A DNA stretch of 64,000 nt from Luteimonas sp. FCS-9 (GCF_001014645.1 NZ_LASZ01000023.1:1-64000); one strand, 5' to 3'. Shown: positions 29,858-41,157, numbered from the stretch's first letter. Numbers and translations are program-made. Notes: generated from the letters alone by a model not told the origin.

Positions 29858-30514
29858 TCAGCTCAGGCTGAAGTCGACCGGCACGCGGACGCGACCGGCG
29901 GCCGGCTGGCCGTTCTGCATCGCCGGCGCGAACGACCACTTGCGGGCCGCCTCGATCGCGGCGCGGTCGAGATCGCGGTTGCGGCTGGACTTCTCGACCG
30001 ACACGTTGGTGACGTTGCCCTGCGCGTCGACGTCGATGACCAGGATGACCGTGCCCTCGATCTGGGCGCGGGCGGCGGCCGGCGGGTAGCGCGGCGGGTT
30101 CATGTTCTTCGACGAGATGTCGACGCTGGCGCCGATGTCGGCGACCTGGGCCGGCGGCGCAGGCGGTGCCGGCGGCGGTGCCGGGGTGTCAACCGGCGAC
30201 GGGTCGTCGAACACGACCGGCGGCGCTTCCGGCGGCGGTGGCACCGGTGTCGGTCGCGGCGGCGACAGCTCCTTGATGGGCTGCGGCTTCGGCGGTTCCG
30301 GCGGCGGCGGCGGCGGGGGCGGCGGCGGCGGCGGTTCGATGATGACCACGCGGGTCGCCATCTCTTCCTCGGGGGCCGCGTTCGGCGGGTTGACCGGCGC
30401 CAGCAGCAGCATGACCGCGGCGGCGTGGAAGGCGACCACCATCGTGAAACCGGCGATGCGGGCCCAGTTCAGGCCTTCGTCTTCGTCGTTGGTCGTCGTC
30501 GAGCGTTGCGTCAT
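29858..30514 (-). CDS. tonB: TonB energy transducer
   Basis: A 218-residue TonB. It has a short cytoplasmic N-terminus and one membrane helix (about 21-40, with the conserved His). A long Pro-rich periplasmic spacer follows (about 60-125, including twelve consecutive prolines). The C-terminal TonB domain (about 135-218) contains PPRYPPAAARAQIEGTVIL. The protein delivers proton-motive energy to outer-membrane receptors such as those at 13.3-15.5 and 53.1-55.5 kb. It is the first gene of the tonB-exbB-exbD1-exbD2 operon. A -10-like TATAAG lies about 85 bases upstream, but I see no Fur box. Confidence 0.96.
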   Translation of the reverse strand: MTQRSTTTNDEDEGLNWARIAGFTMVVAFHAAAVMLLLAPVNPPNAAPEEEMATRVVIIEPPPPPPPPPPPPEPPKPQPIKELSPPRPTPVPPPPEAPPVVFDDPSPVDTPAPPPAPPAPPAQVADIGASVDISSKNMNPPRYPPAAARAQIEGTVILVIDVDAQGNVTNVSVEKSSRNRDLDRAAIEAARKWSFAPAMQNGQPAAGRVRVPVDFSLS

Positions 30515-30650
30515 GCGGAGAACTCACGTGGGGCCGGGGCGAAACACCCCGGTGGAAAGGTCGACCCTGCCGCCCTGTCAGGCGGCAGGAACCCTGAAGC
30601 TTATACCAATCCGAGTAACGTGCACCATCCGTGACGCGTACAACTTTTCC

Positions 30651-31883
30651 TTAACGACCGGAGATGATCCGCTCTGCGTCGGCGTTGGACTTCAGGCCCT
30701 TGGCGATGGCCTGACGGGCGGCTTCCTTGGCCTCGGCGCTCTTGCCCTCCTGGTGCAGCGCACGCGCCAGGTTGAGGTAGGTCTCGCCGTTCTCGGCCAG
30801 CGGCGCGGCCTTGCGCCAGGTCTCGATCGCCGGCTCGATCTGGTCGGAGAAGTAGTAGGCCTGCGCCAGCGCCGACAGCGTACGGTAGTCGGATTGCAGG
30901 ATGTTTTTCTGCAGCCCCTCGTTGATCACCGCGATCGCCTCGCGCTCCTTGCCGTCGCTGTTGAGGTACAGCGCGTAGAGGTTGCGGTACTCGGTGTCCT
31001 CGGTCAGCTGGCCGCTGCTGCGCAGGCGCTCGAAAACCTCGATCGCCTTGTCGTTCTGGTCGGTCTGCAGGTACGACACCGCCAGGTTGATCTGCGAACG
31101 CTTGTCGTCCGGGGTGGCCTGCGCGACCTGCTCGGCCAGGCGCGTCGCCTCGGCGTTGTTGCCCGACTCGGCGTAGGCGCCCATCAGCACCTGGGTCCAC
31201 TGCGGATCGACCTCGCCGCCGCCCTCGACCAGCGGCTTGAGCGTCGCGATCGCCTCGGGATAGCGCTCCAGGCGATAGAACAGGTTGCCCTTGAGGGCCT
31301 GGTCCTTGGGATCGGACGAGCCCGACTCGGCGAGGTAGCGCTCCAGCGAGGCCAGCGCCGCGGCGTAGTCCTGCTCCTGCGCCTGCAGCTGGGCGACGAT
31401 CAGCATCGCCTGGAAGTGGTTGTTGTTGTCCAGGCCGCCGCCGGCGATCGCCTGCTCCAGGTACGTGATCGCGCGCGCGTTGTCGTCGTTGAGCAGCAGC
31501 TGGCCGGCGAGCAGCGCCGCCATCGACTTGTCGTACTCGTTCGCGCGCTCGTTGGCGATGATCTGGTCGGCCAGCGGCAGGCCCTTCGCCGCGTCCTGGC
31601 CGTTGTAGGCCTCCGACAGCGCGTTGAGATCCTTGACCAGGCGCTGGCTGGCCTGCACGCCCGGCTCCTTGCGCGTGGCGTTGGGGTACAGCGCTTCCTG
31701 CTTCTGCTGGGCCTGGCGGCCGCCGCGACGCTCGTTGCGCTCGGCCGAGCGCGAACTGCGGTCGGCGCGGCTGCTGCGCTCGCTGCCGCCCTCGTCCTGC
31801 GCCATCGCCGGCGCGCCGAACGCCAGCAGCGCGGTGGTCATCGCGGCGACCAGCGCCTTGTGGGAGAAACGGGACTTGGACAT
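30651..31883 (-). CDS. Secreted TPR-repeat protein
   Basis: A 410-residue protein with a Sec signal peptide (about 1-28, ending PAMAQ). A Ser/Arg/Glu-rich low-complexity segment follows (about 30-62). From about residue 70 to the end there are several tetratricopeptide-like helical pairs (ATLKPLVEGGGEVDPQW and AIEVFERLRSSGQL are examples). It lies directly upstream of tonB on the same strand, 136 bases away. Periplasmic TPR proteins next to ExbBD/TonB sets are known in other bacteria (TtpC, TPR partners of TonB), so a role in the energy-transducing complex is plausible but unproven here. Confidence 0.85.
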   Translation of the reverse strand: MSKSRFSHKALVAAMTTALLAFGAPAMAQDEGGSERSSRADRSSRSAERNERRGGRQAQQKQEALYPNATRKEPGVQASQRLVKDLNALSEAYNGQDAAKGLPLADQIIANERANEYDKSMAALLAGQLLLNDDNARAITYLEQAIAGGGLDNNNHFQAMLIVAQLQAQEQDYAAALASLERYLAESGSSDPKDQALKGNLFYRLERYPEAIATLKPLVEGGGEVDPQWTQVLMGAYAESGNNAEATRLAEQVAQATPDDKRSQINLAVSYLQTDQNDKAIEVFERLRSSGQLTEDTEYRNLYALYLNSDGKEREAIAVINEGLQKNILQSDYRTLSALAQAYYFSDQIEPAIETWRKAAPLAENGETYLNLARALHQEGKSAEAKEAARQAIAKGLKSNADAERIISGR

Positions 31884-31973
31884 CGGTTCACCTCGATTGG
31901 GCAGGTTGCGCCGCGACCGCGGGCGCAGGAGTCAGGGGGCGATTATGGCCGACGGTTCCCCGTCGTGGGGCGC

Positions 31974-32783
31974 TCAGCCGCAGGCGGGCCGGCGACCGGC
32001 CGCGCGCGCCTGCTCGTAGGTCGGCACCAGCGCCGTCGCGCGCGCCTGCAGTTCGGAGATGCGGTTTTGCGGGTTGGGGTGCGTCGACAGCCACTGCGGC
32101 GGCTGGTTGCCGCCACTCGCGGCGATCATGTTCTGCCACAGCGCGACCGCGGCGCGCGGGTCGAACCCGGCCTTGGCCATCAGTTCCTGGCCGACCACGT
32201 CCGCCTCGGTCTCCTGGGTCCGGGTGCCTGGAAGCAGGAACGTCGCCTGCAGCGCGGCGCCGCCGAGTTGACTGGTGGTCTGCTGCGCCCCTTCGCCGTA
32301 GCGCGAGCCGAGCAGCGCGCCGGCGACGCCGAGCGCACCCTGGGCGCCCATCTGCCGGGTGATCCGCTCGTCGTGGTGGTTGGCGTAGACGTGGCCGATC
32401 TCGTGCGCGACGACCGCGGCCAACTGGTCCTGGTTCTTGGCCACGGTCAGGATGCCGGTATGCACGCCGACCTTGCCGCCGGGCAGCGCGAACGCATTGG
32501 GGTTGTCGTCGACGAACACCACCGATTCCCAGTTGAGCTGCTGCCAGTTGGCGGGCAGCTCGCGCACGATGTCGGTGACGATGCAGCGCACGTAGGCCTG
32601 CTGCTTGGCGTCGCTCGACTGGCGGGTCTGGGACTTGGTCTCGGCGAAGGCCTGCTCGCCCATCTGGTTGAGCTGGGCCTGCGAGACGCCGCCGACGTAC
32701 TGGGTGCGCCCGGTCGGCGAGGTCGTGGTGGCGCAGGCGGTCAGCAGCAGCGCGGCGGCGACGGCTGCGGTGAGCGATTTCAT
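31974..32783 (-). CDS. M48-family metalloprotease, lipoprotein
   Basis: A 269-residue zinc protease of the M48C group related to LoiP and BepA. The N-terminus MKSLTAAVAAALLLTACATT is a lipoprotein signal with lipobox LLTAC. The zinc motif is AAVVAHEIGHVYANHH, and the third ligand lies in ETEADVVGQELMAKAGF. These proteases handle misfolded outer-membrane proteins. It lies between the TPR gene (90 bases downstream) and gyrB on the same strand. Confidence 0.93.
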   Translation of the reverse strand: MKSLTAAVAAALLLTACATTTSPTGRTQYVGGVSQAQLNQMGEQAFAETKSQTRQSSDAKQQAYVRCIVTDIVRELPANWQQLNWESVVFVDDNPNAFALPGGKVGVHTGILTVAKNQDQLAAVVAHEIGHVYANHHDERITRQMGAQGALGVAGALLGSRYGEGAQQTTSQLGGAALQATFLLPGTRTQETEADVVGQELMAKAGFDPRAAVALWQNMIAASGGNQPPQWLSTHPNPQNRISELQARATALVPTYEQARAAGRRPACG

Positions 32784-32837
32784 GGTCGGGCTTCCCCTTG
32801 CTCGAGACGGATGGTCAGGGCGACCGTTGTAGTGCGG

Positions 32838-32864
32838 CCCGGATTAACGTCTCGTCAATCCGGG
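32838..32864. terminator. Possible terminator after gyrB
   Basis: An inverted repeat CCCGGATT (32838-32845) / AATCCGGG (32857-32864) with an 11-base loop, 40 bases after the gyrB stop. There is no T-run, so intrinsic termination is uncertain. Confidence 0.35.
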
Positions 32865-32903
32865 CGGCTCCCGGCGCGCGTGGGCGCCGGCCCGCGACGC
32901 GCC

Positions 32904-35555
<2,652 letters not shown>

Positions 35556-35682
35556 TCACGGCATGGTGCGGCACGGCACGGCGCGAGCGTTCGGCGTGCG
35601 TCGCCCGCACGTTGAGCCGGAATGCGTCGCCCCACGCTCCCATCCATTGATGTCTCGGCTTTCGCTCTCCGGTCCGCCGCGC

Positions 35683-35777
35683 AACGATGTCCAGTGCCCG
35701 CCGATGCCGGGCCGAACAAACGGATATCGGGCCGCGACTCGGCGCGGTGCCCGGTGGACACACGCGCACGGCATCGG
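35683..35777. repeat. Type B stem-loop repeat, copy 2
   Basis: Arms GTGCCCGCCGATGCCG (35694-35709) and CGGTGCCCGGTGGACAC (35745-35761). The loop keeps GGGCCGCGACTCGG. This copy is more diverged and has broken stem pairs, so it may be decaying. Confidence 0.65.
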
Positions 35778-35814
35778 ACGAGCCGACATCGTTGCCAACT
35801 GTGATGCCGACAGC

Positions 35815-35869
35815 CTGGCCCCACCCGACGCGCCAGGCGCGCCGACCTCCCCTGCACCCGGGGGAGGTG
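35815..35869. repeat. Type A double-hairpin repeat, copy 2
   Basis: CGCGCCAGGCGCG hairpin followed by arms ACCTCCCC (35845-35852) and GGGGAGGT (35861-35868). Same orientation as copy 1 but placed after the type B element instead of before it. Confidence 0.7.
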
Positions 35870-36116
35870 ACTCGGCTATCCGGGCGCACACGCGCTCTGC
35901 GTCCGAGCTCTCGTGCACGGGGCGGTGCCCCGGCATGGCGCTGTCGACGCGCAAGAGTTCTTGGGATTTCCGCGCAGCGTCGTCGGGGTTATCGGTCATG
36001 CTCGCTCGGCGGGCGCTATGCCTGCCGTTCTTGCGGGCGAGCGGTCCGGCGGTCGCATAAGTCGTGGAACGAATGATCTCCCGTCCATCCCGCGGCTTCG
36101 CCCTCCGCTCAGCCGC

Positions 36117-36203
36117 GGAACGACGTCAGTGCCCGCCGGGTGCCGAACCGACCAAGGAGGTATCGGGCCGCGACTCGGCACGGTACCCGGCGGGCGCGCA
36201 CAC
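36117..36203. repeat. Type B stem-loop repeat, copy 3
   Basis: Arms GTGCCCGCCGGGTGCCG (36129-36145) and CGGTACCCGGCGGGCGC (36181-36197), again with a 35-base loop holding GGGCCGCGACTCGGCACGG. Nearly identical to copy 1 although 8 kb apart. Confidence 0.7.
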
Positions 36204-36286
36204 AGGCCAGCACCGAGCCATCAGGACCTGATCTCCAAGGGGCCACCCTACCCTGTGCTCCGGAATGGGAGCCTGATTTGGACCAG

Positions 36287-36300
36287 GTTCCACGTGGAAC
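36287..36300. promoter_or_regulatory. parS-like site 2
   Basis: GTTCCACGTGGAAC, a perfect 14-base palindrome in the gyrB-recF gap, 99 bases from the recF stop. Confidence 0.9.
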
Positions 36301-36343
36301 ACCACACTGGCGCGGGTCGATGCCTGAACAAGCTCGTCGAAAC

Positions 36344-36357
36344 GTTCCACGTGAAAC
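36344..36357. promoter_or_regulatory. parS-like site 3 (variant)
   Basis: GTTCCACGTGAAAC combines one GTTCC arm and one GAAAC arm. Both arms occur in ParB sites (the classical Bacillus form is GTTTCACGTGAAAC). It lies 28 bases after recF. Confidence 0.85.
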
Positions 36358-36385
36358 GCACACTGGGAGCGCACCAGTAATCGAA

Positions 36386-37486
36386 TCAGTCAGCGGGTAA
36401 CACGCCACCCTGTTCCACGTGGAACACACGCGCACCCTCGACCAGCGGCATCGGCCAATGGGGAGGCAGTTCCGTCCCGGTCAGCAGCACTTGCGCCTCC
36501 ACGCCGTGCAGGAATTCGAGCACCTGCCTCTGGTGCTCGCGGTCCAACTCCGATGCCAGGTCATCCAGCGCGACGACCGGCCAATGCCCGCCGCTCATGT
36601 CTGCACAATCGGCCGCCTGCGCAAGCAGGCAGCACAGCGCCGCCTGCTTCGCCTGCCCGCGGGACAGCAGGCCCTGCTCGGGTCGCGCGTCGAACCCGAT
36701 CCGCCAGTCGGCCCGATGCGGGCCCACCGTCGTGTGCCCGAGCGCGCGGTCACGATCGCGCGCGACCAGCAGCGCGTCCGCCAGCGACAGGTCGCTCCGG
36801 CGCCATCCGGGCAGGAACGATAGCGTCGCCTCGCCCAACCCCGGGGCCAGCACGGCCGCGATGCGCTGGACGGCCCCTTGCAACCGCTCCAAGTACGCCT
36901 CCCGGCGCAGGTCGAGAGGTTGCCCCGCCTCCGCGAGCTCGTGATCCCAGGCATCGAGCTGCGCGCCGCCGGAGCCGGCCTTCAGCAAGGCGTTGCGCTG
37001 ACGCAGCGCCCGCGCGTAGCGCCGCCACTGCGCCAGAAAGTCCTGTTCCACGTGGAACAGTCCCCAGTCGAGATAGCGGCGTCGGATCTCGCTGCCGCCC
37101 GAGATCAGCGCGTGGCTGCCCGGCTCGAACGTCACCACCATCAACGCAGCGCACAGTTCACCGAGTTGCCCGACCGTTTGCCCGTCGAGCCGTCCTGTCC
37201 AGGACTGCCCGGCGTGCCGAAGCCCCGCCCGCCGGCGCTGGTCGGGGCGTGATGGATCGGGACGCCATTCCGCATACACCTCCAACGCCTCGGCGCCGCG
37301 CTGGATCAGCCCATCCCGCACCCGCCCGCGGAAGCTGCGTCCGTAGGCCAGCAGGTGCAGGCCCTCGAGGACGCTGCTCTTGCCCGCGCCATTGGCGCCG
37401 AGCAACAGGTTCAGGCGCGGTCCCGGCGCCAGCGACACGGCATCCAGGTTCCGGACATGGCCAAGATCGAGACGGGTGAGCTGCAA
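36386..37486 (-). CDS. recF: DNA replication and repair protein RecF
   Basis: A 366-residue SMC-like ATPase that loads RecA at gaps with RecOR. Walker A is LLLGANGAGKSS. The ABC signature region is GLLSRGQAKQAAL and Walker B is PVVALDDLASELD. The start I use is TTG at 37486, which gives LQLTRLDLGHVRNLDAV, the normal RecF N-terminus, with AGGA 7 bases upstream. No in-frame ATG exists near it. A longer TTG frame from 37525 would run through a terminator-like hairpin. Two parS sites lie inside the gene and are read as FHVEQ (residues 144-148 and 355-359). Confidence 0.95.
   Translation of the reverse strand: MQLTRLDLGHVRNLDAVSLAPGPRLNLLLGANGAGKSSVLEGLHLLAYGRSFRGRVRDGLIQRGAEALEVYAEWRPDPSRPDQRRRAGLRHAGQSWTGRLDGQTVGQLGELCAALMVVTFEPGSHALISGGSEIRRRYLDWGLFHVEQDFLAQWRRYARALRQRNALLKAGSGGAQLDAWDHELAEAGQPLDLRREAYLERLQGAVQRIAAVLAPGLGEATLSFLPGWRRSDLSLADALLVARDRDRALGHTTVGPHRADWRIGFDARPEQGLLSRGQAKQAALCCLLAQAADCADMSGGHWPVVALDDLASELDREHQRQVLEFLHGVEAQVLLTGTELPPHWPMPLVEGARVFHVEQGGVLPAD
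36412..36425. promoter_or_regulatory. parS-like site 4, inside recF 3' end
   Basis: TGTTCCACGTGGAACA (36411-36426) is a 16-base perfect palindrome. It overlaps codons for FHVEQ near the RecF C-terminus. Confidence 0.92.
37045..37058. promoter_or_regulatory. parS-like site 5, inside recF
   Basis: TGTTCCACGTGGAACA (37044-37059), a second perfect 16-base palindrome, in the middle of recF and read as FHVEQ at residues 144-148. Confidence 0.92.
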
Positions 37487-37515
37487 CGCCGGGTCCTGAG
37501 GTCGAAAACGGAAAA

Positions 37516-37534
37516 CGCCCGGCAATGCCGGGCG
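37516..37534 (-). terminator. Terminator-like hairpin between dnaN and recF
   Basis: On the minus strand CGCCCGGC / GCCGGGCG with a three-base loop is followed by TTTT, CC and then TTTT. It lies downstream of dnaN and 30 bases before the TTG start of recF, so it may reduce read-through into recF. Confidence 0.5.
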
Positions 37535-37537
37535 CTT

Positions 37538-37551
37538 GTTCCACGTGAAAC
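37538..37551. promoter_or_regulatory. parS-like site 6 (variant)
   Basis: GTTCCACGTGAAAC in the dnaN-recF gap, directly beside the terminator-like hairpin. It is the same hybrid form as site 3. Confidence 0.85.
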
Positions 37552-37588
37552 GTCGCGGCGGGCGGACCCGCGCATGATAGACCGCGCG

Positions 37589-38689
37589 TCAGAGACGCAG
37601 CGGCATCACCACGTGACGGCTGCGCTCGTCGGCGGCCTCGCGCACCAACGCCGACGAATTGGCGTCGCGCAGCTTGAGGATCACCTGCTCCCCGCGCAAG
37701 GCGGTCAACGCATCGAGCAGGTAGTTGACGTTGAAGCCCACGGCCAGTTCGTCGACCTTGGTGTCCGCCTCGACCTCCTCCTGCGCCTCTTCCTGCTCGG
37801 GGTTGTGCGCATTGATCCGCAGCATGCCCGGCGACACCTCGACGCGGACGCCGCGGTACTTCTCGTTCGACAGGATCGCCACGCGCTGCAGCGCGGCGCG
37901 CAGCAGTTCGCGGTCCACGGCGACCTCGCGGTCGGCGCCGATCGGGATCACCGCCTCGTAGTCCGGGAAGCGACCGTCGATCAGCTTGCTGGTGAACGTG
38001 ACATCGTCGCGCTTGACCCGCAGGTGGTTGCGGCCCAGTTCCAGCTCCAGCACCTTGTCGCCGCCCTCGAGCAGGCGCTGCAGCTCGGTCACGCCCTTGC
38101 GCGGCAGGATGATCTGGCGCTTGGCCTGCACCGGCGTCTCGAGCTCCGTCTCGCACAGCGCCAGGCGATGGCCATCGGTGGCCACGCAGCGCAGCCGCGT
38201 CTCGCCCAGGTCGAACAGCAGGCCGTTGAGGTAATAGCGCACGTCCTGCTGGGCCATCGCGAACGCGGTCCGCTCGATCAGCTCCTTGAGTGCGGCCTCG
38301 GGCACCGCGATGCGCTCGGTCGCCTCGACCTCGTCCACCGACGGGAAGTCGCCGGCCGGCAGGCTCGCCAGCGTGAAGCGGCTGCGGCCGGCCTGCACCG
38401 TGACCTTGTCGCCCGACTGCGAGATCGCGACCTTGCTGCCGTCGGGCAGCGCACGAACGATGTCGAACAGCTTGCGTGCCGGGATCGTGGTCTCGCCGTC
38501 CTGCGCGTCGTCGACGGCGCGGCGCGAGACCATCTCGACCTCGAGGTCGGTACCGGTCAACGACAGCTGGCCATCCTGGACCTGGACCAGCAGGTTCGCC
38601 AGCACGGGCAGGGTCTGACGCCGCTCGACGACGTTGACGACCTGGGCCAGCGGCTTGAGCAGGGTTTCGCGTTGCAGACTGAAGCGCAT
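37589..38689 (-). CDS. dnaN: DNA polymerase III beta subunit (sliding clamp)
   Basis: A 366-residue clamp that forms a dimeric ring and tethers polymerase III. Family landmarks include MRFSLQRETLLKPLAQVVNV at the start, LPVLANLLVQVQDGQLSLTG, and the C-terminal hydrophobic-cleft end HVVMPLRL. The length is exactly that of E. coli. The start is ATG 38689. It is the second gene after dnaA, with the oriC-like gap between them. Translation should be strong; GGGG lies before the start. Confidence 0.98.
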   Translation of the reverse strand: MRFSLQRETLLKPLAQVVNVVERRQTLPVLANLLVQVQDGQLSLTGTDLEVEMVSRRAVDDAQDGETTIPARKLFDIVRALPDGSKVAISQSGDKVTVQAGRSRFTLASLPAGDFPSVDEVEATERIAVPEAALKELIERTAFAMAQQDVRYYLNGLLFDLGETRLRCVATDGHRLALCETELETPVQAKRQIILPRKGVTELQRLLEGGDKVLELELGRNHLRVKRDDVTFTSKLIDGRFPDYEAVIPIGADREVAVDRELLRAALQRVAILSNEKYRGVRVEVSPGMLRINAHNPEQEEAQEEVEADTKVDELAVGFNVNYLLDALTALRGEQVILKLRDANSSALVREAADERSRHVVMPLRL

Positions 38690-38942
38690 GTCGGTGTTAT
38701 CCCCTTGAGCCGTGCTTTCTTAAGATGGTTATAAATCTAAAAAAGGTGGAGCTGGATGCAGCGAAAACCGGGTGATATCTCATTCAAGCTGCTGATTCTG
38801 AGAGAGATTTCGGTACATCAAACCCGGTGGACAGTCCCTGTGGAAAAGTGGATCAAGCTGTGGGCAACTTTGCGGGTCCGAAATTGTCCACATCCTGTCC
38901 ACTGCGCGTCCCGGTGTTGTGCAGTCCCCGGTTTTGCGCAGC
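38690..38942. other. oriC: Probable oriC (dnaA-dnaN intergenic region)
   Basis: 253 bases, less GC-rich than the surroundings. DnaA-box-like nonamers near TTWTNCACA are seen: TTTTCCACA on the minus strand (38839-38847), TTGCCCACA on the minus strand (38859-38867), and TTGTCCACA on the plus strand (38884-38892). A weak box CTGTCCACT follows at 38895-38903. An AT-rich stretch at 38719-38750 (TTATAAATCTAAAAAA) could be the unwinding element. Xanthomonas is known to use this gap as oriC. Assignment is inference from position and motifs. Confidence 0.75.
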
Positions 38943-40292
38943 TTACTCGCTGAGCTTGCGGATCAGCTTGTCCCAATCCTCGCGCAGCTTGCCGTCGCTT
39001 TCGATCAGGTTGCGGATCTGGCGGCAGGCGTGCAGCACCGTCGTGTGGTCGCGCCCGGCGAAGGCCTCGCCGATCTCCGGCAGGCTGTGCTCGGTCAGCT
39101 CCTTGGACAGCGCCATCGCCACCTGCCGGGGCCGCGCCAGCGACCGCGTGCGGCGCTTGGACAGCAGGTCCTTGATCTGCAGGCCGTAGTAGTCGGCGAC
39201 GACCTTCTGGATGTTGGCGATGCTGATCGCCTGCTGCTGGGCGCGCAGCAGGTCGCGCAGCGTCTCGGTGGCGAACTCGACGGTGATCGCGCGGCCCATG
39301 AAGTTCGCGCGCGCAGCCAGCGTGTTCAGCGCACCCTCGAGGTCGCGCACGTTCGAGTGCATCTTCTTGGCCAGCAGGAACGCCACGTCGTCGGGCACCT
39401 GGGTGCCGCGCTCGGCGGCCTTGGCGAGCACGATCGCCGCGCGCGTCTCGAAGTCCGGCGGGTCGATCGCCACCGACAGCCCCCACGCCAGCCGCGACTT
39501 GAGCCGGGGCTCCAGGCCGTCCACCTCGCGCGGGTAGCGGTCGCAGGTCATGATGATCTGCTGCTTGCTGTCGAACAGCGTGTTGAAGGTGTGGAAGAAC
39601 TCCTCCTGCGTGCGGTCCTTGCCGGCGAAGAACTGGATGTCGTCGATCAGCAGCGCGTCGATCTGGCGGAACTGGCGCTTGAACTGGTCGGACGTCTTCT
39701 CCTGGATCGAACGGAAGAACGCGCTGTAGAACTCTTCCGAACGCAGATACAGCACGCGCGCGCGCGGGTTCTGCCGGCGCATCTCGTTGCCGGCCGCGAA
39801 CATCAGGTGGGTCTTGCCCAGGCCGGTGCCGCCGTAGAGCAGCAGTGGGTTGTGTGCGCGGTCGCCCGGCTTGAGCGCGGCCTGCCAGGCGGCGGCGCGG
39901 CCCATCTGGTTGCTGCGGCCTTCGACGAAGTTGTCGAAGGTGTAGTGGCTGTCCATGTTGCCGGCGAACGCTTCGATCGGCGCGGCCGGGGCGCTGTTGC
40001 GGGCATCGCCGCCGAACGGGGCCGGCGCGGCCTGCGGCGGGGGCGGCGCGGCGGCGCGCGGCAGCGAGCCGACCTGCAGGCTCACCTCGTCGTGGCCGGC
40101 GAAATGGGCGAGCAGCTCGCGGATCCGCGGCATGTAGCGCGCCTGGACCTCGTCGCGGACGAACGCGTTCGGGGCGTAGAGCACGGTGGCCTGCGCATCG
40201 GCCCGGGCCTGCAGCGGCTTGAGCCAGGTGTGGACTTCCTCGGCCGGGTACTCGGCTTCGAGGCGTTGGAGGCAGCGGGGCCAGACATCCAT
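38943..40292 (-). CDS. dnaA: Chromosomal replication initiator DnaA
   Basis: A 449-residue initiator. Domain I (about 1-85) is [20 protein letters not shown] onward. A Pro/Ala-rich linker (about 90-115) precedes the AAA+ domain, with Walker [15 protein letters not shown] and Walker [16 protein letters not shown]. Domain IV at the C-terminus has the DnaA signature [14 protein letters not shown]. Normal length. It is divergent from rpmH, the typical arrangement at gammaproteobacterial origins. Confidence 0.99.
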   Translation of the reverse strand: MDVWPRCLQRLEAEYPAEEVHTWLKPLQARADAQATVLYAPNAFVRDEVQARYMPRIRELLAHFAGHDEVSLQVGSLPRAAAPPPPQAAPAPFGGDARNSAPAAPIEAFAGNMDSHYTFDNFVEGRSNQMGRAAAWQAALKPGDRAHNPLLLYGGTGLGKTHLMFAAGNEMRRQNPRARVLYLRSEEFYSAFFRSIQEKTSDQFKRQFRQIDALLIDDIQFFAGKDRTQEEFFHTFNTLFDSKQQIIMTCDRYPREVDGLEPRLKSRLAWGLSVAIDPPDFETRAAIVLAKAAERGTQVPDDVAFLLAKKMHSNVRDLEGALNTLAARANFMGRAITVEFATETLRDLLRAQQQAISIANIQKVVADYYGLQIKDLLSKRRTRSLARPRQVAMALSKELTEHSLPEIGEAFAGRDHTTVLHACRQIRNLIESDGKLREDWDKLIRKLSE

Positions 40293-40439
40293 AGTGCGCG
40301 CGATTCGACCAAAAGACGGTGCGACCGTCGCGCAGCCGCGCGGCTTCCGGCACCGGGAAAGAGGGCTCGCAGACTACCATGCCGCCGCCCGGCCACCGGC
40401 CGCGATGCGGTGCGCTGGCGGGCGCGGTTCCACGGCGAC

Positions 40440-40469
40440 TTGACCGGCCCGGGAGCGCGCCGCTAGAAT
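40440..40469 (+). promoter_or_regulatory. Promoter of rpmH-rnpA-yidC
   Basis: TTGACC (40440-40445) and TAGAAT (40464-40469) are separated by 18 bases. The start would be near 40476, 35 bases before the rpmH ATG. Confidence 0.75.
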
Positions 40470-40510
40470 TTCCGGTTCCTTTTCGTCGCGTTGCCCCAGA
40501 AGGCGTCACC

Positions 40511-40651
40511 ATGGCTACCAAGCGCACCTACCAACCCAGCAACCTCAAGCGCAAGCGCGACCACGGCTTCCGTGCCCGCATGGCGACTGCCGACGGCCGC
40601 AAGATCCTCGCCCGTCGCCGCGCCAAGGGCCGCAAGGTCCTCTCGGCCTAA
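40511..40651 (+). CDS. rpmH: 50S ribosomal protein L34
   Basis: A 46-residue L34, basic throughout. [20 protein letters not shown] and [12 protein letters not shown] fit the family closely. First gene of the rpmH-rnpA-yidC unit and divergent from dnaA. Confidence 0.98.
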   Translation: MATKRTYQPSNLKRKRDHGFRARMATADGRKILARRRAKGRKVLSA

Positions 40652-40727
40652 TCGCCGCCAGGATGCTTCCTGCCGGGACGGTGAGCCGCAACGCGTCGCT
40701 CGCCGTCCCGTCCGCCGCGCCGATCCG

Positions 40728-41144
40728 ATGAACGCAGGTGCCCGCTACCCGCGGCACGTGCGCGTTCGCGCGCGTGCAGATTTCGACCGCATCTTCGCCA
40801 GTGCGTCGCGGACCGCGTCGCCGTTGCTGGCCGTGCACCTGTTGCCCGAACCGGGCCCGGCCCGCCTCGGGCTGGCGGTCTCGCGCAAGGTCGACAAGCG
40901 CGCCGTCGGTCGCAACCGCATCAAGCGCGTACTGCGCGACCAGTTCCGCCTGCTGCAGGGGCAGCTGAAGCCCGGCAGCTACGTGGTCGTCGCCCGGCCG
41001 CCGGCCGCCGCCGCCGACAACGCTACTCTGCGCACCGCGTTCGTCGCCGCGCTGCGACGTGCCCGCGCGTTGCCGCTGGCCGCCCCGGTCGGCACAATGC
41101 CCGCCTCCCCGATTCCACCCACGCCGGCCCCGCCCGGCGCATGA
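40728..41144 (+). CDS. rnpA: Ribonuclease P protein component
   Basis: A 138-residue protein subunit of RNase P, which helps the RNA enzyme mature tRNA 5' ends. The RNA-binding motif [20 protein letters not shown] is intact. After the core, about 20 Pro/Ala-rich residues extend the C-terminus ([14 protein letters not shown]), longer than in E. coli. The start [11 protein letters not shown] is the only in-frame ATG before the conserved core. It follows rpmH by 76 bases and precedes yidC by 13; no yidD gene lies between. Confidence 0.96.
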   Translation: MNAGARYPRHVRVRARADFDRIFASASRTASPLLAVHLLPEPGPARLGLAVSRKVDKRAVGRNRIKRVLRDQFRLLQGQLKPGSYVVVARPPAAAADNATLRTAFVAALRRARALPLAAPVGTMPASPIPPTPAPPGA

Positions 41145-41157
41145 GCCTGCCCGCCTG

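Noticed and set aside
30300..30340. A run of GGC/GGG repeats that looks like a simple-sequence repeat
   Set aside because: It is the proline codons of the TonB spacer read on the other strand, so it is part of a protein-coding repeat.
37487..37525. A longer recF beginning at TTG 37525
   Set aside because: It would translate through the terminator-like hairpin and add a non-family N-terminus; TTG 37486 fits RecF better.
40293..40439. A possible second origin or DnaA-box set before rpmH
   Set aside because: No DnaA boxes with a good consensus were found; the region looks like ordinary divergent promoter space.
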